64,000 nt of DNA from an uncultured Flavobacteriaceae bacterium (GTDB lineage Bacteria > Bacteroidota > Bacteroidia > Flavobacteriales > Flavobacteriaceae): the NCBI GenBank assembly GCA_905181615.1, contig CAJIYH010000002.1, positions 496,001 to 560,000 of the forward strand, read 5' to 3'. This document shows positions 52,726 to 62,111 of the stretch, one piece after another; position 1 is the stretch's first letter, and each line of letters begins with the position of its first letter. A program made the position numbers and the translations under genes. The notes under the pieces were generated by a model that saw nothing but the letters and a program-made list of their open reading frames with translations, was not told where the DNA came from and searched no databases.

Positions 52726-54348
52726 ATGAAGATGCGTAAATTAATATTTTTTTCAATATTACTGTTTTTATTCTGTGAAACCACGAATGCTCAAGATGCT
52801 CAATTAAACCCTGAATTCCATAAATCCAAACGTGATGCGTTACGTGCAAAGATGCCAGCAAACAGTGTTGCAATATTATTTGCTAATCCAGTTCGGAACA
52901 GAGCCAATGACGTAGATTTTATTTACCACCAAGACCCAAACTTCTATTATCTTTCAGGTTTTAAAGAGCCTCAATCAGTTTTGGTGATTTATAAAGAAAC
53001 CCAGCAAGATGCCAAAGGCGGTTATTTGGATCAGCTTTTTGTTCAAGAAAGAAATGCTGCTAGAGAACAATGGAACGGTTATAGGCTGGGAGTTGAAGGC
53101 GCAAAAAAGCTTGGTCTAGATCGTGTTTTGTTAAGATCCGAGTTCATCAATAATCAAACAAATTTCACTTCTTTTAAAGAGGTATTAATATTCGATTTTG
53201 AAAATGACGTAAGAAACAACAAGAATGACCCCTACGATTTATATGATTTACAGCGAACTTTCAAGGAGAACATCAATTACTCTGAAGACTTTAACCGTTT
53301 ACGTCACCGATTACTAAAAAGTATTCGAACTGTAAAAACAGAAGATATAGAGAATTTGAAAAATGAAATTGAATTGTATTCTAAGCGGAACGAGACTATA
53401 GCTTTCGATCCAGCAATCCAAAATTTCATAAAAAGTTCTACTTTAGAAGTACCCGATGATTTAAAAATGCAGGTTGCTTTTTTACTTAAGGATCAGTATT
53501 TTGATGTTGAGCTCTTGGGTCAACTTCTAGGAGACTTGCGGGAGGTTAAAACAGAAGAAGAAATTGCATTATTAAAAATGGCTATAAACATATCCGTTGT
53601 TGGACAACGTGAAGTAATGAAAGCCATGAGTCCTAATATGTCAGAACGAGAAATTCAGGGAATCCATGAATTTGTTTTCAAGAAGTATGGTGCTGCATAT
53701 GAAGGGTACCCTTCGATCGTTGGTGCAGGATCTAATGCTTGTGTTTTACATTATATAGAAAACGATGAAGTTGGATTAGGTTCCGATTTGATCTTAATGG
53801 ATCTAGGCGCTGAATACGAAGGCTATACAGCCGACATTACCCGAACAATTCCAAAAGACGGTACGTTTTCTGAACCTCAAAAACTACTTTACGAGATCGT
53901 ATATGAAGCGCAAAATGCAGGGATAGAAGCTGCTTTAGTTGGAAACTCTGCCGGTCAAGTTACTCAGGCTACCCAAGAGGTAGTTTCAGCTGGTTTACTT
54001 CGTTTGGGTATTATTTCTGATGAAAAGGAGTTTAGAAAATACTTTCCCCACGGTGCAGCGCACCACATTGGACTAGATGTTCATGATTTATCTAATTATG
54101 GTCCACTTAAAGCTGATGCAATTATAACAGTAGAACCGGGTATTTATATTCCTAAAAATAGTCCTTGTGATCCAAAATGGTGGGGTATAGGAATCCGTAT
54201 TGAAGATGATGTTTTGATAACGGACAACGGACCGATTAATCTTTCTTCAAATGCACCGAGATCTTGGCAATCAATCGAGGCACTGATGAAAGAAGCGAGT
54301 CCATTAGATCAGTTTTTATTACCAGAATTAGAAAATCAGTTTAACTGA
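52726..54348 (+). CDS. Exported Xaa-Pro aminopeptidase (M24B)
   Basis: 540 residues from ATG 52726, chosen because it starts a clear signal peptide (RKLIFFSILLFLF, cleavage after TNAQ). An aminopeptidase P N-terminal domain (FYYLSGFKEP) is followed by the pita-bread domain with metal ligands visible: two Asp in LGAEYEGYTADITRT, His in HGAAHHIGLDVHD, Glu in TVEPGIYI and Glu in IRIEDDVL. Likely periplasmic peptide breakdown. Overlaps the convergent thrC end by eight bases. Confidence 0.93.
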   Translation: MKMRKLIFFSILLFLFCETTNAQDAQLNPEFHKSKRDALRAKMPANSVAILFANPVRNRANDVDFIYHQDPNFYYLSGFKEPQSVLVIYKETQQDAKGGYLDQLFVQERNAAREQWNGYRLGVEGAKKLGLDRVLLRSEFINNQTNFTSFKEVLIFDFENDVRNNKNDPYDLYDLQRTFKENINYSEDFNRLRHRLLKSIRTVKTEDIENLKNEIELYSKRNETIAFDPAIQNFIKSSTLEVPDDLKMQVAFLLKDQYFDVELLGQLLGDLREVKTEEEIALLKMAINISVVGQREVMKAMSPNMSEREIQGIHEFVFKKYGAAYEGYPSIVGAGSNACVLHYIENDEVGLGSDLILMDLGAEYEGYTADITRTIPKDGTFSEPQKLLYEIVYEAQNAGIEAALVGNSAGQVTQATQEVVSAGLLRLGIISDEKEFRKYFPHGAAHHIGLDVHDLSNYGPLKADAIITVEPGIYIPKNSPCDPKWWGIGIRIEDDVLITDNGPINLSSNAPRSWQSIEALMKEASPLDQFLLPELENQFN

Positions 54349-55636
54349 GTAAAAAGCTTTTTAGCCCTTCATAATTCTTAATTTCAATACTTTCCTTGGT
54401 CTTGGTTAATGTTTCTTTTAGTCTATTAGGTATTTCAACTTTAATGTCTAGAGTTTCTTCAACTGTATCTAAAAACTTAACTGGATGAGCAGTTTCAAGA
54501 AATATCCCATACTTTCCTGGATGATCTTTTAGATATTTTTTTAATCCTAAATACCCTACAGCTCCATGTGGGTCTGCAACATACCCGGAAATTTGATGAA
54601 TTTCTTTAAGCGCTTTCCGAGTTTGGTTATCTGTAAAACAATATCCTGAAAGTGTTTGCTTTAAATTTTCAAAATCATTCCCGAATATTTTTAAAATACG
54701 TATAAAATTTGAAGGATTTCCAACGTCCATCGCGTTTGAAATAGTTGGAGTTGATTTTATGGGTTTATAGATCCCGGTTTTTAGATAATTGGGCACAACA
54801 TCATTTATGTTTGTACTTGCAACAAAGTGGTCAATAGGCAAACCAATTTCTCTTGCCATTAAGCCAGCACAGATGTTACCAAAATTTCCGCTTGGAACAG
54901 AAATAACCAAGGGTTTGTTAATCTTTTTGAGTTCCTTATAAGCAATAAAATAATAAAACATTTGAGGCAACCATCGGGCAATATTTATTGAGTTTGCTGA
55001 TGTTAATTGCTTTTGTTTAGTTATTTCTTCATCTAGAAATGCAGATTTAACCATATCTTGACAATCATCAAAAACGCCATCTACCTCCAGTGCTGTTATG
55101 TTTTTACCTAGTGTAGTTAATTGTTGCTCTTGAACTTTACTTACTTTTCCTTTGGGATATAAAATAACCACTTCTATGCCAGGTACACCAAGGAACCCAT
55201 TTGCTACAGCACCGCCAGTATCTCCTGAAGTTGCAACTAGAACAGTGACTTTTTGGGAGGTATTTTTTTGGTTAAAATAACCAAGGCAGCGAGCCATAAA
55301 TCGAGCTCCAACGTCTTTAAAGGCTAGAGTTGGACCTTGAAATAATTCTAATGTTGCAATTTGATTATTTATCGAAATTATGGGAAAATCAAAGTCTAAT
55401 GTTTCTGTTATGATTTTTTTTAATTCATTTTCTGGAATGCTTCCTTCTAAAAAAGGGGCTATTGCTTGGAAAGCAATTTCAGGAATGGTTTTGGTTTCAA
55501 TATCATTAAAAAAAGAAGCAGGAAGACGATGAATTTTTTCCGGAAAATATAACCCTCGATCTGGAGCTATTCCTCGAACAACTGCTTCTTCAAACTTCGC
55601 AGGCTTAGATTTTTTATTTAAACTTTTATAAATCAT
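54341..55636 (-). CDS. thrC: Threonine synthase
   Basis: 431 residues. Converts phosphohomoserine to threonine with PLP. Seen: N-terminal RGIAPDRGLYFPE, PLP-lysine in PTLAFKDVGARF, VATSGDTGGAVANGF (phosphate/PLP binding) and SVPSGNFGN. Third gene of the thrABC operon; its start overlaps the thrB stop by four bases. Confidence 0.97.
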   Translation of the reverse strand: MIYKSLNKKSKPAKFEEAVVRGIAPDRGLYFPEKIHRLPASFFNDIETKTIPEIAFQAIAPFLEGSIPENELKKIITETLDFDFPIISINNQIATLELFQGPTLAFKDVGARFMARCLGYFNQKNTSQKVTVLVATSGDTGGAVANGFLGVPGIEVVILYPKGKVSKVQEQQLTTLGKNITALEVDGVFDDCQDMVKSAFLDEEITKQKQLTSANSINIARWLPQMFYYFIAYKELKKINKPLVISVPSGNFGNICAGLMAREIGLPIDHFVASTNINDVVPNYLKTGIYKPIKSTPTISNAMDVGNPSNFIRILKIFGNDFENLKQTLSGYCFTDNQTRKALKEIHQISGYVADPHGAVGYLGLKKYLKDHPGKYGIFLETAHPVKFLDTVEETLDIKVEIPNRLKETLTKTKESIEIKNYEGLKSFLLS

Positions 55637-56562
55637 TTTGATGATATTATATGAATTCCTTCAGGGTTAATTTTTGAGATATGTAATTCAAACTCGATGC
55701 TATATGATTCAAATGATTTTGACATTGCTTCTCCAACCAAAACAGCAGTCTCTTTTCCTTTTGATAAAGCAAACATTGAAGGTCCAGAACCCGAAATCCC
55801 ACTTCCTAAAGCACCGGTTTGTATTGCAGCTTCCTTTAAATCATGGAAGCCAGGAATTAGGGCAGAGCGATGTGGTTCTACAACAACATCAACCAGTGAT
55901 CTGCCTATAAGGCCGTAATCATTTGTATACAGTGCACTGACTAATGCAGCAAGATTCCCCCACTGTTCAATTGCTTTTTCTAGTAAAATATTTTTTTTAA
56001 GAACTGCTCGAGCATCTGATGTTTTCAATTCAATTTTTGGATGTAAAACGGTGGCATATAATTGAGTAGGAGTAGGGAGGCCTATCACATCTGGCTCTTT
56101 TGAGCTGCGTACTAAAGTAAAACCTCCTAATAATACCGGTGCTACATTATCCGCATGGGGTACCCCACTGGCAAGCTCTTCACCTTTCATTGCAAACTGT
56201 ATCAGCTCTTTTCGGGTAAAAGGCCTACCCAAAAGTTCATTAATACCGAACACTGCTCCAGCAGCACTAGCAGCACTACTACCTATTCCACTTCCAGCTT
56301 TTATTCCTTTGTTAATTTCTATTTCAAATCCAAAACCTACTGGGTGGGCTTTTAATAAAGCCAATCCTGCTACTCCCGCTACATTATTCATTGTTTCTAA
56401 TGGGAGATTTTGTCCATCAATTTTTAGAATTTGAATCCCTTTTTTAAAAGTTTTTCTAATTACCATTTCATCTCCGATACGGTCTAGGCAAAATCCCAGT
56501 ACATCAAATCCACATGAAACATTAGCTACACTGGCTGGACAAAAAAGTTTGATTTCATTCAT
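55633..56562 (-). CDS. thrB: Homoserine kinase
   Basis: 309 residues. GHMP kinase phosphorylating homoserine. Seen: PASVANVSCGFDVLG at the N-terminus, the phosphate loop KAGSGIGSSAASAAGAV, and GSGISGSGPSMFAL near the C-terminus. Two bases after thrA stop, overlapping thrC: tight operon. Confidence 0.96.
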   Translation of the reverse strand: MNEIKLFCPASVANVSCGFDVLGFCLDRIGDEMVIRKTFKKGIQILKIDGQNLPLETMNNVAGVAGLALLKAHPVGFGFEIEINKGIKAGSGIGSSAASAAGAVFGINELLGRPFTRKELIQFAMKGEELASGVPHADNVAPVLLGGFTLVRSSKEPDVIGLPTPTQLYATVLHPKIELKTSDARAVLKKNILLEKAIEQWGNLAALVSALYTNDYGLIGRSLVDVVVEPHRSALIPGFHDLKEAAIQTGALGSGISGSGPSMFALSKGKETAVLVGEAMSKSFESYSIEFELHISKINPEGIHIISSK

Positions 56563-56564
56563 AT

Positions 56565-59009
56565 TTATCGTTTTCCTATTCTAATGATATCTGCAAAAAT
56601 ACCTGATGCAGTTACTTCTGCTCCAGCTCCAGCACCCTTTACAATCAAAGGTTGGTTTACATATCGGTTGGTATAAAATAGAATAATGTTATCGCTTCCT
56701 TCTAGGTTATAGAAATTATGTCCTTCAGGAATTTCTTGTAATCCAACCTTAGCAACCCCATTTTCAAGTTGTGCTACGTATTTTAGACGAGCGTTATTAG
56801 CCTTTGCTTTAGCTAGTAAGACATCGAAATGTTTTTTGTGAGTAGTTAGAGATTCAAAAAAGCTTTCATTGTCAGGAGTCTCTAAACAAGCTTGAGGCAG
56901 GAAAGAAATATTTTTAATAGCATTCAATTCAATCTTCAATCCACTTTCACGAGCTAAAATTAATATTTTGCGAGCAACATCAATACCGCTTAGATCAATC
57001 TTTGGATCGGGTTCTGTATATCCCTCTTTTTGAGCCTGAACCACAATGTCTTTGAATTCAGTTCCTTCTTTAAAATTGTTGAAAACAAAATTTAAACTTC
57101 CTGATAAAACGGCCTCGATTTTTATGACCTGATCTCCAGATGCAATTAAGTTGTTTAATGTGTCAATAATTGGTAATCCTGCTCCAACATTTGTTTCGAA
57201 AAGAAACGGACTTCCGTATTTACGAGAAGATTTCTTTAGATTGACATAGTGATCTAAAGTGTCTGCACAAGCGATTTTATTACAAGTTACTACTCCGATA
57301 TTGTTGTTTAAATAACGCTCATATTCATAAGCAATTGAAGCGTTCGCAGTGTTGTCAACAAAAATACTATTGCGTAAATTTAATCCTTTTGCGTGTTGAA
57401 AAAACTGATTCATATCCGCAGCTTCTCCATTTTCGATAGAATTTTTCCAATGCTCAAGATCAAGCGCATCATTGCCTAGAACCATTTTTCGTGAGTTAGA
57501 AATTGCAATTACCCGAATTCTAAGTAATAAGTTTTCTCTTAAGTAATTTTCCTGTTTTTGAATTTGCTCTAAAAGTTTACTTCCAACATTACCCAAACCA
57601 ACTACAAATAAGTTAAGTTCTTTAATGTCGTTCTCAAAGAAAGTTTCATGGAGTGTATTTAAAGCTTTTTGTGTATCTATTTTGTTGATCATTATAGAAA
57701 TATTTCGTTCAGACGCACCTTGTGCAATTGCTCGAATGTTTACATTATTAGCTCCTAATGAGCTAAACATTTTTCCGCTAATCCCTTGATGATTTTTCAT
57801 GTTATCTCCGACAACAGCAATGTTTACTAAGTTGTCTTCAATTTTTGCCATGGCAACTTTTTGTAAAGATATTTCAAAGGCAAATTCATTATCTATAACA
57901 CGTTTAGCTTCTTTGTCGTCTTCATTTCGAACGGCAATGCAGATCGAATGCTCAGAGGAAGCCTGTGTAATCATTATTACGTTAATATTGGCTATAGATA
58001 ATACTTCAAATAAGCGTTTGGAGAAACCCGGAATACCTACCATTCCGCTTCCTTCAAGACTGATTAAACTAATTTGTGGAATGTGGCTAATGCCTTTTAT
58101 TACTGTATTGTTTATTTCTTTTTCAGTATGATCAATTCTTGTTCCTTTGTCCGCTGGAGCAAATGTATTTTTAATTAAAACTGGAATTTGCTTTTCTACT
58201 AAAGGCTGAAGTGTTGGTGGATATATTACTTTTGCTCCGAAATGAGATAACTCCATAGCCTCTAGGTAGGAAAGCTTTTCAATTGGAGTTGCTTGCCTAA
58301 CTAGCTTAGGATTAGCAGTATACATACCGCTTACATCTGTCCAAATTTCTAAAACATCAGCATCTAGTGCATAAGCTAAAATAGCAGCAGAAAAATCAGA
58401 GCCTCCTCTTCCTAAGGTAGAAGAATTACCATCAGAATCTTGTGCTACAAACCCTGGAACTAAGGTTGTTTTGGCGGAATTGGTTTTGAAAAAAAAATCA
58501 ATCTTGGTTTGTGTAGCTTTCCAATTAACAGTAGATTTATGGTTCTGATCTTGTGTCTCGATTAGTTCTCTACCGTCTTTTAAAACAACATCTAAAGCTT
58601 TGTTTTTTAATATTTCATAAATAATAGTACTTGATAGTAATTCTCCGAAAGAGGTAACTTTTGCAGTTGTTTTTGGAGTTATTTCTCTAAGCATACTAAC
58701 CCCATCGAGGATTGTTTCTAAGTGGTTTAATTCTGCTTTCACAAAACTGATTACGCTGCTTTGTTTTTCAGCAGGAATACTTGCTCTAATTGGTTCTAGA
58801 TGGCGTTCTTCAATCTTTTTGAGTGTTTTCGAGAAGTTTGAATCCCCATTTGCAGCTTGTTCTAGTGCTTCTAAAAGTAAGTCGGTTACTCCTCCAAGAG
58901 CAGACACAACAACTACATTGGTTTCATTTTCAGAAGATAGTATAGAACATACTTTTTCTATGTTTACGGAATTGGCAACAGATGTTCCGCCAAATTTTAG
59001 AATTTTCAT
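56565..59009 (-). CDS. thrA: Bifunctional aspartokinase/homoserine dehydrogenase
   Basis: 814 residues, full length. Catalyses the first and third steps toward threonine. Seen: aspartokinase KFGGTSVAN at the N-terminus and TLGRGGSDFSAA, two ACT domains (about 300-455, GIPGFSKRLFEVL, SSLGANNVNIRAIAQGASE) for feedback inhibition, then homoserine dehydrogenase with VVGLGNVGSKLL, NVGAGLPII and EPDPKIDLSG. The 5' leader carries a Thr-rich peptide and hairpins, so transcription attenuation is expected in addition to feedback by threonine. Confidence 0.97.
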   Translation of the reverse strand: MKILKFGGTSVANSVNIEKVCSILSSENETNVVVVSALGGVTDLLLEALEQAANGDSNFSKTLKKIEERHLEPIRASIPAEKQSSVISFVKAELNHLETILDGVSMLREITPKTTAKVTSFGELLSSTIIYEILKNKALDVVLKDGRELIETQDQNHKSTVNWKATQTKIDFFFKTNSAKTTLVPGFVAQDSDGNSSTLGRGGSDFSAAILAYALDADVLEIWTDVSGMYTANPKLVRQATPIEKLSYLEAMELSHFGAKVIYPPTLQPLVEKQIPVLIKNTFAPADKGTRIDHTEKEINNTVIKGISHIPQISLISLEGSGMVGIPGFSKRLFEVLSIANINVIMITQASSEHSICIAVRNEDDKEAKRVIDNEFAFEISLQKVAMAKIEDNLVNIAVVGDNMKNHQGISGKMFSSLGANNVNIRAIAQGASERNISIMINKIDTQKALNTLHETFFENDIKELNLFVVGLGNVGSKLLEQIQKQENYLRENLLLRIRVIAISNSRKMVLGNDALDLEHWKNSIENGEAADMNQFFQHAKGLNLRNSIFVDNTANASIAYEYERYLNNNIGVVTCNKIACADTLDHYVNLKKSSRKYGSPFLFETNVGAGLPIIDTLNNLIASGDQVIKIEAVLSGSLNFVFNNFKEGTEFKDIVVQAQKEGYTEPDPKIDLSGIDVARKILILARESGLKIELNAIKNISFLPQACLETPDNESFFESLTTHKKHFDVLLAKAKANNARLKYVAQLENGVAKVGLQEIPEGHNFYNLEGSDNIILFYTNRYVNQPLIVKGAGAGAEVTASGIFADIIRIGKR

Positions 59010-59041
59010 GAGACTATATTTTGAGACACCTTAAAAATCAG

Positions 59042-59060
59042 GTTTTCTAGGTTAGAAAAC
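59042..59060 (-). terminator. Candidate attenuator terminator before thrA
   Basis: In the mRNA sense GTTTTCTA-ACC-TAGAAAAC is a perfect 8-bp stem with a 3-base loop, followed four bases later by TTTTT, and lies 32 bases upstream of the thrA ATG. It is AT-rich, hence a modest terminator; position after the leader peptide supports an attenuation role. Confidence 0.5.
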
Positions 59061-59110
59061 ACAGTTTTTATGTAGGTATTATAATATTTATTTTGAACTA
59101 ATTTCAAGAG

Positions 59111-59156
59111 CTACAGGTTATATGTTTAAAATACCCCTATGGGGTCATTACTGTAG
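59111..59156 (-). promoter_or_regulatory. Stem-loop spanning the end of the thr leader peptide
   Basis: CTACAG (in the last Thr codons of the leader) pairs with CTGTAG 35 bases later, enclosing ACCCC-ATA-GGGGT, whose loop and right arm contain the leader stop TAG. Ribosome position on the Thr codons would therefore decide whether this fold forms. Confidence 0.5.
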
Positions 59157-59223
59157 TTGAAGTAAGGGTGTTAGAAGTGAATAGTACAGTTGTATTAAAT
59201 TTTTTTAAACTTGAAATAAACAT
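59137..59223 (-). CDS. thrL: Threonine-rich leader peptide of thrABC
   Basis: ATG 59223 to TAG 59137-59139, 28 codons. Eight residues are Thr (positions 11, 12, 16, 19, 21, 23, 24, 27), all in the last 18 codons, with the core TTVLFTSNTLTSTT. This is the expected design of a leader that senses charged tRNA-Thr, as thrL does in E. coli; the sequences are not homologous beyond that. A TAATTTTG minus-7 box ends 19 bases upstream. Gene symbol by functional analogy. Confidence 0.8.
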   Translation of the reverse strand: MFISSLKKFNTTVLFTSNTLTSTTVMTP

Positions 59224-59242
59224 GTTTTGAAACTTCATAAAA

Positions 59243-59250
59243 CAAAATTA
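59243..59250 (-). promoter_or_regulatory. Minus-7 box for the thr leader and operon
   Basis: Minus-strand TAATTTTG matches TAnnTTTG. Transcription would begin around 59237, about 14 bases before the leader-peptide ATG. With the leader peptide and hairpins this accounts for the 339-base gap between clpC and thrA. Confidence 0.5.
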
Positions 59251-59302
59251 ATTTAAATCAGCCTGATTTGAAACTAATTAGCAGTTTTTTTTGCATAAAA
59301 AA

Positions 59303-59339
59303 ACCATCATTTTTATGAATTATTCGTAAAAATGATGGT
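59303..59339 (-). terminator. Rho-independent terminator of clpC
   Basis: ACCATCATTTTTA and TAAAAATGATGGT form a perfect 13-bp stem with an 11-base loop, followed on the minus strand by a run of T, ten bases after the clpC stop. It separates clpC from the thr operon. Confidence 0.9.
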
Positions 59340-59348
59340 GTTATTTGT

Positions 59349-61880
59349 TTATGCGTTTACCTCGAGAGATAATTTTTCTGATTTCTCATCCCAATCAAGA
59401 CTAAATAGATCACCTTCTTTTGTTCGGTTATTCACAATTTCTTCGGCAATAATATCTTCAAGATATTTTTGAATTGCTCTTGATAAAGGTCTTACTCCGT
59501 ATTTCTTATCAAACCCTTTTTCAACTATAAAGCTTTTTGCTTTTTTAGATAGTTTCATTTGATATCCAAGCTTTTTAATCCTTTTCATGAGTTTGTCCAG
59601 CTCGATATCTACTATTTTCGTGATGTCTTCTTTTTCAAGACCATTAAAAATAACGATATCATCCACACGATTCAAAAATTCAGGGGCAAAGGTCTTTTTG
59701 AGAGCACCTTCAATTACGCTCCGTTCTATATCGTCTGTTTGTGCTTTTTGCGCAGCAGTAGAAAAACCAACTCCAGTACCAAAGTCTTTAAGTCTTCGAG
59801 CTCCAATATTAGAGGTCATTATTATTATCGTATTTTGAAAATTAATTTTTCGACCTAAACTATCGGTCAAGAATCCATCGTCTAGTACCTGAAGTAGCAT
59901 ATTGAAAACATCTGGATGGGCTTTTTCTACCTCATCTAGTAAAATAACAGAATAGGGTTTACGTCTAACTTTTTCACTCAATTGTCCACCTTCTTCATAG
60001 CCAACATAACCTGGAGGTGCACCTATCAAACGAGATATAGCAAACTTCTCCATGTATTCACTCATATCAATCCGAATAAGGTTTTCTTCAGACTCGAACA
60101 TTTCGCTAGCTAAAATCTTCGCAAGTTGTGTTTTACCAACTCCAGTTTGACCTAAAAATATGAATGAGCCAATTGGCTTGTCAACTGCCTTAAGGCCTGC
60201 ACGATTACGCTGAATGGCTTTAACTACCTTTTCAACAGCATCTTCTTGCCCTATAAGTTTAGCACCTATAATTTCAGTAAGTTTTGAAAGTTTATTTTTT
60301 TCTGATTTAACAATCTTATTTACGGGTATTCCTGTAATCATAGAAACCACATCAGAAATATGTGTTTCAGTAACCTCTACACGGTTTAATTTAGATTCTT
60401 CATGCCATTTTTCTTGAGCAGTCAAAAGGTTTTTTTCTACTCTTTTTTCATCATCTCTAAGTTTAGCCGCTTCCTCGTATTTTTGTTTTTTAACAACATC
60501 ATTCTTGTGAGCTTTAACACTTTCCAGTTCTTCTTCAAGATCTATAACATCTTGTGGAACATTCATGTTGTTTATGTGCACCCTTGATCCAGCTTCGTCT
60601 AAAGCATCAATTGCTTTATCTGGTAGAAAACGATCGGAGACATAACGACTTGTAAGTTCTACACATGCAATAATTGCTTCATCTGTATAAAAAACATTGT
60701 GATGACTCTCGTATTTATCTTTTATGTTTTGAAGTATTTCAATAGTTTCTTCTACGGTTGTTTGCTCTATAACTACTTTTTGAAAACGACGTTCTAACGC
60801 ACCATCTTTCTCAATACTTTGTCTGTATTCGTCAAGAGTCGTTGCACCAATACATTGGATTTCGCCACGTGCAAGAGCAGGTTTAAACATGTTGGAAGCA
60901 TCTAAACTTCCGGTTGCTCCACCAGCACCAACAATGGTGTGAATTTCATCAATAAATAGAATGATGTCACTATTCTTTTCCAATTCATTCATTACGGCTT
61001 TCATTCGTTCTTCGAACTGACCTCTGTATTTAGTTCCAGCCACTAAACTGGCTAAGTCTAAAGTAACAAGTCGTTTCCCGTAAAGTACACGAGAAACTTT
61101 TTTCTCGATAATGCGAAGCGCAAGGCCTTCTGCAATTGCAGATTTACCTACACCTGGTTCTCCAATTAACAGGGGGTTGTTCTTTTTACGTCTACTTAAT
61201 ATTTGTGAAACCCGTTCAATTTCTTTTTCTCTACCTACAACTGGATCGAGTTTATCTTGCCTTGCAAGCGCAGTAATATCTTTTCCGAAATTATCTAAAA
61301 CAGGTGTTTTTGACTTTTTACTTTTAGCGCTCTCTGAAGTGGGTACAAAAGGATTATCTTTACCAGCGCTTGCATCATCTTCTTTTTCATCAGGAAAAGA
61401 AGCAGAGGTATTGAAGTCTGAGTAGTCCGTATCCGAAGTAAGTAAAAGTTTAAACTGCTCTTTTACGAGGTCATAATTAATGTCTAATTTTTCGAGAAGC
61501 TTAGTAGTGGGGTCATTTTCGTTTCTAAGGATGCACAAAAGTAGGTGAGCGGTATTGATTAGATCGCTTTGAAATAACTTAGCTTCTAAAAATGTAGTTT
61601 TAAGTGCTCTTTCTGCAGAACGTGTAAGGTGAAGGTTTTTTTTTGAATTTCCAATTCCAGAACTATCCAATAGTGCAGGATTTAAAATCTCAACCTTTCT
61701 TCTCAAGTTTTCAAGATCAAGATCAACTGCATTAAAAATTGATATCGCCTTTCCACCCCCATCTCTGAGGATACCAAGCATTAAATGCTCAGTGCCAATA
61801 TGATCATGGCCTAAACGTAAAGCTTCTTCCTTGCTGTAAGAAATTACATCTTTTACTCTTGGTGAAAAATTATCATCCAT
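59349..61880 (-). CDS. clpC: ATP-dependent Clp protease ATP-binding subunit ClpC
   Basis: 843 residues. Hsp100 unfoldase that feeds ClpP. Seen: two N-terminal Clp_N repeats ([30 protein letters not shown]), AAA-1 Walker [15 protein letters not shown], a UVR-like middle helix ([13 protein letters not shown]), AAA-2 Walker [15 protein letters not shown], and the [11 protein letters not shown] pore loop. Length and middle domain fit ClpC rather than ClpB or ClpA. Divergent from gyrA. Confidence 0.96.
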   Translation of the reverse strand: MDDNFSPRVKDVISYSKEEALRLGHDHIGTEHLMLGILRDGGGKAISIFNAVDLDLENLRRKVEILNPALLDSSGIGNSKKNLHLTRSAERALKTTFLEAKLFQSDLINTAHLLLCILRNENDPTTKLLEKLDINYDLVKEQFKLLLTSDTDYSDFNTSASFPDEKEDDASAGKDNPFVPTSESAKSKKSKTPVLDNFGKDITALARQDKLDPVVGREKEIERVSQILSRRKKNNPLLIGEPGVGKSAIAEGLALRIIEKKVSRVLYGKRLVTLDLASLVAGTKYRGQFEERMKAVMNELEKNSDIILFIDEIHTIVGAGGATGSLDASNMFKPALARGEIQCIGATTLDEYRQSIEKDGALERRFQKVVIEQTTVEETIEILQNIKDKYESHHNVFYTDEAIIACVELTSRYVSDRFLPDKAIDALDEAGSRVHINNMNVPQDVIDLEEELESVKAHKNDVVKKQKYEEAAKLRDDEKRVEKNLLTAQEKWHEESKLNRVEVTETHISDVVSMITGIPVNKIVKSEKNKLSKLTEIIGAKLIGQEDAVEKVVKAIQRNRAGLKAVDKPIGSFIFLGQTGVGKTQLAKILASEMFESEENLIRIDMSEYMEKFAISRLIGAPPGYVGYEEGGQLSEKVRRKPYSVILLDEVEKAHPDVFNMLLQVLDDGFLTDSLGRKINFQNTIIIMTSNIGARRLKDFGTGVGFSTAAQKAQTDDIERSVIEGALKKTFAPEFLNRVDDIVIFNGLEKEDITKIVDIELDKLMKRIKKLGYQMKLSKKAKSFIVEKGFDKKYGVRPLSRAIQKYLEDIIAEEIVNNRTKEGDLFSLDWDEKSEKLSLEVNA

Positions 61881-62111
61881 AGGTATTCTATTTCTTTTTC
61901 ATTATATCAATACAAAAACTATTCCATTTAGAATATACACTTAAGCTAATAGACAAAATATTTTTGAAATACCAAAGCAGCAGACCGTTATTTTTTTCAT
62001 ATTGTTGTGCAAAATAATGTTGATAAATTCAGTTACAAAAAGTGAAATTTCGCTTAATATTTATGGTTTAAATACATATTTTAGCAGATAGGATTAAAAA
62101 AAAACAAATTT

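Noticed and set aside
59133-59145. ACCCC-TAT-GGGGT as an independent terminator
   Set aside because: No T-run follows on either strand; it is better explained as part of the thr leader fold.
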